From: Bullera alba
Taxonomy: Eukaryota; Basidiomycota; Tremellomycetes; Tremellales; Bulleraceae
Length of the DNA stretch: 64,000 bases
Reading direction: 5' to 3'
Assembly: GCA_001600095.1 (NCBI GenBank)
Contig: BCIX01000001.1
Span: 5,667,198 to 5,731,197, forward strand
Both the position numbers and the translations under genes were made by a program. Of this stretch, positions 57,088 to 64,000 are shown piece by piece. The notes beneath the pieces were generated by a model. That model saw only the letters and a list, made by a program, of their open reading frames with translations, was not told the DNA's origin and did no database searches. Position 1 is the first letter of the stretch. Every line of letters begins with the position of its first letter.

Positions 57088-58136
57088 TCAGATCCCTGAG
57101 GGGGAACCTGGCACAGTTGCAACACCCCTTATTCTGACGTACATCATCTCCCAGCCGTCTATCTGCTCGAACCCCTCCGCAGAAGCTCTGCCCATCCCAG
57201 GACTCGCTTCCGACCAGTAGTGGTCAACCCGGGTCATCTCCTGGACTATACCCATGAATTCATCTGCCTCCTCGTCGCTAAAGTCGGCAAAGAACGTCTT
57301 TCGAGCGAACGTCTCGAGCCAGCCGTACATATCGGTGGGCAGCGGGGTGGGTCGAGGGAACAACTTGACGGCCTGGGGTATGAGTCCATGTTGTTGTAAT
57401 AGCTAAGTTGGATGTCAGCTGCAGTGACCCCTTGTTTGAACTCTGAGACTCACTTGGGTGTATTGATTCGCGGTGGGGAAATACCACGGGTCGAGCGGTA
57501 TTGGATCGACGCCGTTAGACCGGAGGACGTCATGTATTGCTGATCTTGTGCCAATCCTGTGGTGATGTGTCAGTACAGGAACAGGACGTTTATCTCTCTG
57601 ATGTCTGTAGGAACTGACGTGTTGCCAAATCCTCCAAATTCGAAGACCATTCTGCCGCCGGGCTTGAGCAGCCATTTCACACCCTCCAGTACTCCTCCAG
57701 GGGACGCTTTGCACCAGTGAAGAGTGGCGTTGGTGAATACCGCATCGAAAGTGCCCTTTAGATTGGACGGCAGCGATGTCTCTAAGTGCTGAATATCCGC
57801 CCGAATGAAGTCTACTTTCACAGACTGCGATCCAGCATTTATCTGAGCTTGTCTGAGCTACAACTGTTGGTGAGATTGGTCACAACCATCGGTACACTGA
57901 CTCACCATGCTCTCACTTGAATCAACTCCATAGACTTTGCCCTTAGGACCGAGTGCTTGAGCGATCTGAAAGGTGATCTCACCCGTGCCGCATCCCAGAT
58001 CAATCACCCTCTCCCCCTTCCGAGCTTGAAGCAGCTCGAGGACCGGCGAGGAGAACTTGGGATCATAGGAGAACGATCCGTGCTTGGCGTATACCTCGGC
58101 ATCGTGGTTCGTCAGTGAGGTTTTGTAGCCAGCCAT
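57088..58136 (-). CDS. SAM-dependent methyltransferase
   Basis: Exons 58136-57906, 57857-57619, 57556-57454, 57402-57088; 295 residues. Class I fold: motif I VIDLGCGTGEITF, acidic end of strand 2 (VYGVDSSESM), DFIRADIQHL, motif II FDAVFTNATLHWC, motif III LLKPGGRMVFEFGG. The N-terminal DPKFSSPVLELLQARKGERV and the phrase TNATLHW are typical of the trans-aconitate methyltransferase/Methyltransf_11-25 group. The long C-terminal helix bundle (MYGWLETFARKTFFADFSDEEADEF) matches that group too. The small-molecule substrate is not determined. No leader peptide, so cytosolic. Promoter faces the chromodomain cluster. Confidence 0.85.
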
Positions 58137-58456
58137 ATCGAAGTAGACACAAGTCGTGGCTGAATGATAGACTGAGTGAACACAGCTTGTGGGGGGATCA
58201 GTAGTCGACGCTACCAAGACGCTATAAGTACTCATAGCAACTTGCTCGCCGTGCTCGGACTGCCTCCACACGGGTCAATCGGCCTGCCCGGACCCGATCG
58301 GCCGACGCGGTTTCACTGCCTGCCAGCGACAGCTAACCCGGTGCATCCATACTCCAGGATATTCATCTCCTGCACTGCTAATGCCTCTGGAGTTCATATG
58401 ATCATCTCTCCAACTTGGTCGTGCAGAACTCCAGTATGCTGAGGTCTGTCGACTTT
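58137..58456. other. Intergenic, no gene seen
   Basis: About 320 bases: promoter of the methyltransferase gene and 3' flank of the next minus gene. Confidence 0.4.
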
Positions 58457-59242
58457 CTAGTCTTTGGTCCGCGTACTCGTCCCTTCGCCAGCACTGGTTT
58501 TCGACACCTTCACGCCTCGCTCGAGTCGATCGTCGGATTCTTCAGCCTTGCGCTTCACTTTGACTCCACCTCCTTGTTCCGATACCTCCAGGTCTATATA
58601 CGATGAAGAAAGTTCCGTCCCAATCTGAGACCTCAACGCTCCCGCGAGCAGCTGGACCCCACGCTGAAGTTGAGAAGCGAACGTCGCGATGATAAGTGCC
58701 TGCATCAAGGTATCGCTCGATTCGGCTCGATTGCCATCTGTGGACGCCGCTTCGATCTCGCCTTGTCGAAGCAGACTGGCCGAGGTCTCCCATCCCAACC
58801 GACTGAGGAAGAGCATATCGGCTGGATTGAGCCCTGAGGAATCCGCGATGGACATCAAGCCCTCTTCACCGGTCGAATCCGCAGAGTCCAACTTGGCAAA
58901 CAGGTGCGTCAAGCGCTGTTGGGCAATAGAAGTCCCCTTCTCCACGGGTTCTTGGAAGTCTCGCTCGTCGGGCATGTATATCCTCAGCCTGCTCAAGGAT
59001 CGGATGAGCGAGTTAGTCACTGTTGACAAGGTATCAAGCTGGTCTACCATCGCAGCCGCCAAACTCCCACGATCGATGGTATTGGAGTTGGTCGATACGT
59101 CCAGGCAGAATCGCATGAACGACTTCCAGCCTCTTGGCCACTCTGCCGCACTTCCTTGATCACCAAAGAGACTTTGTTGACTTGCGTCCGACTCTTCCAC
59201 TGAGTCTGTTGGGAGTAACCCATAGTCTGGAGCTGATGACAT
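58457..59242 (-). CDS. Unknown helical protein, first member of right-end cluster
   Basis: One exon, 261 residues from the ATG at 59242 (MSSAPDYGLLP; the frame extends 11 codons upstream only to a TTG). Mostly helical with two bundles (SLAAAMVDQLDTLSTVTNSLIRSLSRL and SSDTLMQALIIATFASQLQRGVQLLAG) and a basic C-terminus KVKRKAEESDDRLERGVKV that looks like a nuclear signal. No chromodomain is visible here. It shares strand, single-exon structure and the two-bundle layout with the next three genes; sequence similarity to them is weak, so membership in one family is only suggested. Confidence 0.6.
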   Translation of the reverse strand: MSSAPDYGLLPTDSVEESDASQQSLFGDQGSAAEWPRGWKSFMRFCLDVSTNSNTIDRGSLAAAMVDQLDTLSTVTNSLIRSLSRLRIYMPDERDFQEPVEKGTSIAQQRLTHLFAKLDSADSTGEEGLMSIADSSGLNPADMLFLSRLGWETSASLLRQGEIEAASTDGNRAESSDTLMQALIIATFASQLQRGVQLLAGALRSQIGTELSSSYIDLEVSEQGGGVKVKRKAEESDDRLERGVKVSKTSAGEGTSTRTKD

Positions 59243-59634
59243 TGGCGATGTCTGACTATCCTTGGGTAGCTTCAAGCGTTCAAGGGGAAGCAGCCACCAG
59301 CAGAGATAAGATCGCTTCAGAATTCAGAAATACACCACTCCCTCGCCATCGAACTGGACAAGCTGTTATCTTGTGAGTGAGCGAAGGCGCAATGCCATCA
59401 CTGCCCGCGAGCGGCTTAAGAACGTGAAAGGATCCCAAGATGGCCTTCGGTTCTACTCGTCCACCTCACAAGTGAGAGTTTGCTAGACGAATGGTTGAGG
59501 CTTCCCCCGGGAAGGGATCCCTGCTGGCTTCGCACGGGCGTAGATGCTGGAGATCGAAGAAGCTGCCTAACGACACTTGCATACTCATGCCATATCTAGC
59601 GCTATCGTCACTCATCGCCGCTGGCTCGAACTCA

Positions 59635-60282
59635 TCACGTCTCAGCGGACGTCACAGGGCTCGTCCACTCGTCAATGGAAGCCAGAGTCCGTTGGCTTGT
59701 AACTCGTGCAGTTGCCACGAGTTTTGCGAAGGCAGCCTCATCGCTGATTCCAAATTTGACCGCAGATCGAATGGCTTCTTGTAGGATCCACACCGCTACT
59801 GTCATCTTGCCGCCTATTCGACTCATCTGCCTTCGGCTTCCAGCTGCCGACCCGTACTCGGCAGCCAGCGCCTCGAACATTTCTTCGCGCTTTCGAGCAC
59901 TTATCGTCGTCGCTGGTGTGGTTTTTGCTGAATCGATTGCGGTATCCATTTCGGGTCTGCAGGTATCCACGATGGCCTTCTGCTCGTCGGTCATGTCGCC
60001 AATCAGATCATCGAAGATCGTTATCATCCGCTGTAGACCCCTCCTCAGATCTTGGGTCACTGTCGTCACTCGATCGCCCCATTTGGTGACCTCAGATGTA
60101 CCGGCGCCGGTCTCGTCTGAAGCCTTAGAGTCCGCCCAATTGGTGACCATTTGCGCGAGTTTGGTCCACTTTCGCTTGCACTGATTGGTTACACTGTGAT
60201 TGTCCAAAAGAGATGTTCGCAACCGATCTGAGACTGCAGAGGGCGCCGGAAGGGAAGCCGAGGTCTCGGATACCCTTGGCAT
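59635..60282 (-). CDS. Unknown helical protein, second member of right-end cluster
   Basis: One exon, 215 residues from the ATG at 60282 (MPRVSETSASLP); the open frame runs 61 codons further upstream, so the start is uncertain. The sequence alternates Arg/Asp/Glu helices (LRRGLQRMITIFDDLIGDM; RKREEMFEALAAEYGSAAGS; MTVAVWILQEAIRSAVKFG). No chromodomain. Same orientation and intron-less structure as its neighbours. Function unknown. Confidence 0.5.
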   Translation of the reverse strand: MPRVSETSASLPAPSAVSDRLRTSLLDNHSVTNQCKRKWTKLAQMVTNWADSKASDETGAGTSEVTKWGDRVTTVTQDLRRGLQRMITIFDDLIGDMTDEQKAIVDTCRPEMDTAIDSAKTTPATTISARKREEMFEALAAEYGSAAGSRRQMSRIGGKMTVAVWILQEAIRSAVKFGISDEAAFAKLVATARVTSQRTLASIDEWTSPVTSAET

Positions 60283-60810
60283 TGATGGATCATTCCCATT
60301 TACGGGCGTTTGATTAGTCGGCAATGCTATGTTTTGAGCAATGTTATGTTTTGTCAGGTGAATCACCACTCGGTGGTCAAGTGGCGGTCCAACGATGAAG
60401 GTCGTATACAGACTCGCACAGGCATGTCCGCAGGATTGCCATGGAGTGAAAGGATCGAATCCCACCCAAAGGAGACGAGCTGTATGGATCGTGGAGTGGA
60501 GCTATGACGATAAGCCATGGAAGGTGCTGGACAAGACAGCACGCACAGCGCAAGACATAAAGGACGAGCGAGCACGCTGGGAAGTTGGGAACCGGGGCTT
60601 TTGGCTCGGAAAGCTCGAGGATATTGACAATCAAGAGTGGTGCCCAGATCGCACTAGAAGAGGGATGGAGAAACTGAAGGGTATGCATGTGATATTCGGA
60701 GGTATGGTCATCGTCTGAGGCGGTTGAATTTCAAGGAATACGATCAGTTGAATCACTGAGGCGACAGGCCTGGTCCCATCATTGAGCTGCGGTGTGATCT
60801 CACACCGGGT
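60283..60810. other. Intergenic, no gene chosen
   Basis: About 530 bases. A plus-strand frame of 107 codons at 60395-60718 (rich in Trp, Arg and Lys) is possible but has no start context, domain or splice support. It is not annotated as a gene. Confidence 0.35.
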
Positions 60811-61872
60811 TCACTGGGTGATCCCGCTGACTCCGCTGTTCGGAGTCGGATGACGGCTTCTGGTGATCCTGCTTGGAGCAGTCATGATGGCTTGTTCCGC
60901 CTTGTCCAAGCTGGTGTTCAGTTCGGACATCAGACTCTGCCCGTTGGAATACGTCTCGATCAGACTGTCCTCTTCCCAATTGGATTTGTTGGAACCCACC
61001 CACTTCACTTCATAGAAAGTCTTGCGATCCTTCTTGTGTCCTTCATATCGCCTGCCTAGCAGACTCTCGATTTGCCATGCTTCACTCGTGATCGGCTTCT
61101 CGTCATCAAGATCCATCGCATCACCAGAGTCTTGTTCGTCGTCGTCGTGGGGTCCGATTGACGGCTGTACCTGGGAAGTGGTTTCTTCCGCCTCCGTGAC
61201 CGTCGCCTCATTCGCTTCTTCTGCAGCGACTTCTTTGTCGATCAGATCGCTCTTGGATTTGACATCGATCAGCAACCTGGCGAGGCTGGCACAGTGCTTC
61301 ACGGATTCGAGGATGAGACTTTCGAACTCCCACCTCTTTCCAGCACTTTGAATGAGGAATTTAAGACCTGCCAAACGATCAGAAAGCTGCGACCCAGTAC
61401 GTGCCACTAGGATATGGGGGTAATCTGCGACATCAATGTCCGAGTGAAGCGAGTCTCGGAATTGTTTTTCCAGCCCAGAAGGGTAGAGGGGGCAAGGCAA
61501 TATGGTAGCCTTTTCAGCGGAGATGGGTTTTTCGGATTTGACTGGATCATCTTCCTGGGCCGACCTCTGCTCGGTATCGTGTCTTTTTGTGCCGAAGAGA
61601 TTTATGCTGAAGACCTCGATAGTGTCGAGCGGAGCCAGAAGAGCGTCAGCCAAGTCCGAGATTTTGCCCCAGGCTTCCTCTTGGTGAGGACTCCACTTGA
61701 ATCCCTTGCCAGGCTGGCTTTTTTGATCTTGTGTACCGCAAACCATCTGCCAGTTCTGGATGAAAGCGTCACCCAAATCATCGTAGGTGGTCGCTCGCTG
61801 GCCTCGCTCGGTCTTGTAAAGCCAATCGGCGGGCTTTCGTCGCTCATTGTTTTGGGAATCGATCGGATTCAT
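60811..61872 (-). CDS. Chromodomain protein, third member of right-end cluster
   Basis: One exon, 353 residues, with a TATA box about 90 bases upstream. N-terminal helical region (WQMVCGTQDQ..., ISDLADALLAPLDTIEVFSINLFG), a second bundle (SDRLAGLKFLIQSAGKRWEF...ESVKHCASLARLLIDVKSKSDL) and an acidic linker (DDDEQDSGDAMDLDDE). Residues about 265-318 form a chromodomain: WQIESLLGRRYEG, then FYEVKWVGSNKSNWEEDSLI with aromatic cage candidates Tyr287, Trp291 and Trp299. The tail is basic (PSRITRSRH). A methyl-lysine reader role in the nucleus is inferred from the domain. Not the usual HP1/Swi6 layout, because the chromodomain is C-terminal and there is no chromoshadow domain. Confidence 0.7.
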   Translation of the reverse strand: MNPIDSQNNERRKPADWLYKTERGQRATTYDDLGDAFIQNWQMVCGTQDQKSQPGKGFKWSPHQEEAWGKISDLADALLAPLDTIEVFSINLFGTKRHDTEQRSAQEDDPVKSEKPISAEKATILPCPLYPSGLEKQFRDSLHSDIDVADYPHILVARTGSQLSDRLAGLKFLIQSAGKRWEFESLILESVKHCASLARLLIDVKSKSDLIDKEVAAEEANEATVTEAEETTSQVQPSIGPHDDDEQDSGDAMDLDDEKPITSEAWQIESLLGRRYEGHKKDRKTFYEVKWVGSNKSNWEEDSLIETYSNGQSLMSELNTSLDKAEQAIMTAPSRITRSRHPTPNSGVSGITQ

Positions 61873-61958
61873 TGTATGATCGTGGTCTTTGGTAAGACTT
61901 AGGGGAAAAGACCGAGACAGAAGGATATTTGATGCCTTTTCACGATCTCAGCGAGGCA

Positions 61959-61966
61959 TTATATAA
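61959..61966 (-). promoter_or_regulatory. TATA box of chromodomain gene
   Basis: TTATATAA, 87-94 bases upstream of the ATG at 61872; palindromic, but placed correctly only for the minus-strand gene. Confidence 0.45.
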
Positions 61967-62464
61967 GTAAGTCCGGGAGATACTGGTGTCTTTGGGATCA
62001 GCGATATCTTCCATGGGTGACGTCGTTACAGCCAGGGAGGACTTATCAAGGAGGAGTTTGGCGTCCGTGATGAGAAAGGAGGGTCAGTGATTCCCACGCA
62101 CGAGACATGTCAGATCATCGAACACCCTTGCGCGAACGCATGAAACACCCATCTTCGGTCAGGAGACGGCGGGAGCCGATAACGTACCGCCAGTGTAGTC
62201 TAACAAGGAGTCAGATGTGTAACATGTGAACGACAATGATCCCGACCGGGTGGTGGATCTCGCTGAGAGCGGAGTCGTGTGTAGCGAGACGAGAGGGATT
62301 TCCCACGTCAACTGTCATTGTTTCAGCATCAATCTTGCATCATAGCGCGGCATTCAATCTACACTCCGGATACCGGCCTTCAGTGTTCTGTCGGTTCTGT
62401 GAATGTCGTGCTTTGGGGCCGAGATGCGAAATGGCTCACCGATCTACGTCTCGGTCTTGAATGA
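61967..62464. other. Intergenic, no gene seen
   Basis: About 500 bases between two same-strand cluster genes; promoter of the third member on the left. Nothing coding recognised. Confidence 0.4.
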
Positions 62465-62647
62465 TCATATGTCAGAGTTGATACGTTGACAAGTGGATCT
62501 AATATGCCCTCGTGTGGCTCGTGTTGGACTCGACATGGCAACCATCTCTTTGATTGCCAGTCTGCTTTCCAAATCAGAAATCAGAACTTCGAGCTTCTGA
62601 ATGGTTCCAGATTTTGTGGCGGCTTCGCGGACTGTGTCCTCCGTGAG
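62465..62647 (-). other. In-frame continuation of a chromodomain beyond a TGA
   Basis: Sixty sense codons continue in the same frame after the TGA at 62650-62648 and end at the TGA at 62467-62465. They begin LTEDTVREAATKSGTIQKL and match the post-tryptophan half of the paralogous chromodomain (EEDSLIETYSNGQSLMSEL). Either a recently silenced 3' end or a readthrough extension. Confidence 0.55.
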
Positions 62648-63481
62648 TCAAGACGGCTTGTAGTCCCCCGGCCATTCGACATAGTAAGAGGTTTCGTCAT
62701 TGCTTACTCGCTTATTCAGCAGCGACTTGATATCCCAGCCCTCGTCCGGCATGTCTTGATACAGCCCACCCCGGTTCCGGCTGCGAGTGCCAGTGGGCTG
62801 AACATCCTCCAATTCAACGCTCCCACGAACCTCGCTTTGATCTGACGGTAACGAAGGTTCCTGTTCAGTAGGCTGTTCTTCTCCAGAAGGTTGGTCTTCG
62901 ATTTGACTGTCGCTGATACTCTTCTGCTCGATCAACTGGTCCAAGAGCGCTGAACACACCATAGCACACTCGTTGAGATCGTCCTCCATTTCGCCTTCAG
63001 TCTCCCATCTGCTGAGAACAGCGCGTAGGTGCTTCAGCCGATAGCTGGCTATCAAACTAAGCTTGACCACCTGGATGTCAGCGCCTTCATCCTTGGTTCC
63101 CAGTATTCCCACTGTGCGGCCAGACGACAAGAACGTGCTCCACCTGGTAACAAGATCGCTCATTGGTCTCCTGTTCACCGACTTCTCTTCCAATGCAGGC
63201 ATGATGTCCTCAAGCATCGCCGCGCCTCGGTTTCTGATCGTCTCTACGGCAAAATCTCCCTCGCCAGTTGATGAGATCAGGTCTCGTAGGTGAGCCTGGA
63301 CCGATTTCGCAGATGATGTGAGTTCATGCCATAGTTCTAGCTGTCTATCGTTCCAGTCCAGTTCCGGTTGCCGAAGCTCTTCGGAAGAGTAGGCCTTTAA
63401 CGAGTCGTACAGCTCGTTGCGTTCGTCGATGAACCTGCTGACCACACCGGTAGAGAACACAGTCGATTGATGTCCTTCCAT
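62648..63481 (-). CDS. Chromodomain-type protein cut by an in-frame TGA, fourth cluster member
   Basis: 277 residues from the ATG at 63481 (MEGHQSTVFSTGVVSRF); the frame stays open upstream to a TTG at 63571, so an upstream exon is possible. Helical bundles ELWHELTSSAKSVQAHLRDL and KLSLIASYRLKHLRAVLSRW...DLNECAMVCSALLDQLIEQ resemble those of the gene at 60811-61872. An acidic linker follows. The last 30 residues are the first half of a chromodomain (GWDIKSLLNKR, SYYVEWPGDYKPS), and the TGA comes where the paralog has its conserved Trp. A truncated product would lack part of the methyl-lysine cage. Could be a nonsense allele, a pseudogene in progress, or a readthrough gene. Confidence 0.6.
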   Translation of the reverse strand: MEGHQSTVFSTGVVSRFIDERNELYDSLKAYSSEELRQPELDWNDRQLELWHELTSSAKSVQAHLRDLISSTGEGDFAVETIRNRGAAMLEDIMPALEEKSVNRRPMSDLVTRWSTFLSSGRTVGILGTKDEGADIQVVKLSLIASYRLKHLRAVLSRWETEGEMEDDLNECAMVCSALLDQLIEQKSISDSQIEDQPSGEEQPTEQEPSLPSDQSEVRGSVELEDVQPTGTRSRNRGGLYQDMPDEGWDIKSLLNKRVSNDETSYYVEWPGDYKPS

Positions 63482-64000
63482 TGCCTCGAACTCTGGATGT
63501 TTGAGGTCTGCCTGATTTGTTGAGTGTATTCTCGGAGAGAGAGGGGAATGAGCGTTGACGCCGTTGAGCAATCCTCTTTCTGACAGTCTTACGCACTCGG
63601 CGATCCGGCTAGTGAAGAACCACTGACTAGCCTGTTCGCCTCAAAGGATAACCAAAGACGGGGGTTCTGGCCGCAAATCAGGCGTGTGGGCATGTGGGGG
63701 AAAGCGCGATAGAGTAGCAGCATCAAACCTCATCAAACGCGTTTGGTGTATTTTTCGAAGAAAGGACTGACGACGATCGAGAGAGGCGTTGCTGTGTTGT
63801 AGTGACGTATCGTTACCAGCCTGAGCTGGTAGATGAAGTGCTTGTACTCTACTCACAGTGAGCAGCTTCAACAACTCGAGAACAAGTAGGGTTGCAATTG
63901 GACTAGATACATTCGATGCTCATACGGGCCAAGCCTGCGCCGACCTGTTAGTCTGGTGGAGAAACTGGTCATAGAATCTCGATCAAGAACAAGTAACAAC
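63482..64000. other. Right end, no settled gene
   Basis: Upstream region of the fourth cluster gene. Minus-strand frames at 63641-63874 and 63345-63596 could contain a 5' exon, but I cannot join them with confidence. Confidence 0.35.

Noticed and set aside
60395..60718. 107-codon plus-strand frame between two chromodomain-cluster genes
   Set aside because: Trp/Arg-rich translation without domain, splice sites or good start context; overlaps the possible upstream part of the minus-strand frame.

Overview
This is a nuclear fungal chromosome segment, about 64 kb, very gene dense. Genes carry many short introns (mostly 38-60 nt, GTRNGT...YAG), there are many very small exons, and Clr2-, Rud3-, Snd3/Pho88- and Swd2-type proteins are present. 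This fits a basidiomycete yeast, most likely a tremellomycete related to Cryptococcus/Kwoniella. The species is inferred, not proven. Exon borders were worked out by hand from GT..AG sites, reading-frame continuity and family motifs. Nearly all models below close in frame, but none was tested against transcripts.

Layout. 0-5 kb: mitochondrial thiolase ERG10, a single-pass membrane protein and a small GPI-type cell-wall protein. 5-12.6 kb: DHHC palmitoyltransferase, golgin Rud3, ER protein Pho88/Snd3, ATP synthase subunit g and a RsfS/Atp25-N protein. 12.8-21.6 kb: a Clr2-like silencing factor, mitochondrial ribosomal uL14m, an NXT1/p15-like mRNA export factor, long-chain acyl-CoA synthetase and a Nit2-type amidase. 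22-31 kb: a Zn2Cys6 transcription factor, a second small GPI-type protein, a mitochondrial short-chain dehydrogenase, a repeat-containing stress-type small protein and an internally duplicated protein of unknown function. 32-43.7 kb: a tail-anchored protein, HINT/HNT1, a TANGO2/NRDE protein, ribosomal protein uL23, a secreted Kex2-site hydrophobic protein, a PP2C phosphatase and SWD2. 43.9-46.3 kb: two tandemly duplicated peptide-precursor genes. 46.8-58.1 kb: SUMO, a PHD-finger chromatin protein, a membrane alpha/beta hydrolase, HMG-CoA lyase and a SAM methyltransferase. 58.4-64 kb: a cluster of four same-strand, intron-poor genes, at least two of them related chromodomain proteins.

The most unusual locus is at 43.9-46.3 kb. 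Two adjacent secreted precursors carry five and two copies of a 13-residue unit with consensus DFQxxGGA(K/R)PYKR. Each unit ends in a Kex2 site (KR) and the units are separated by acidic spacers. The predicted 11-residue core has the same F-x3-G-G-A-x-P-aromatic pattern as the Cryptococcus quorum-sensing peptide Qsp1. The locus arose by a tandem duplication that also copied the last exon of SWD2, whose decayed remnant lies between the two genes. The second copy is decaying and has gained a 165-bp-period acidic repeat. A second notable locus is the chromodomain gene cluster at the right end, where one member has TGA exactly where its paralog has the conserved chromodomain tryptophan.

Housekeeping functions group loosely: mitochondrial metabolism (ERG10, HMG-CoA lyase, SDR, uL14m, Atp20, RsfS) and chromatin (Clr2, Swd2, PHD protein, chromodomain cluster). 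I see no operon-like logic, transposon, tRNA, rRNA or CRISPR array.
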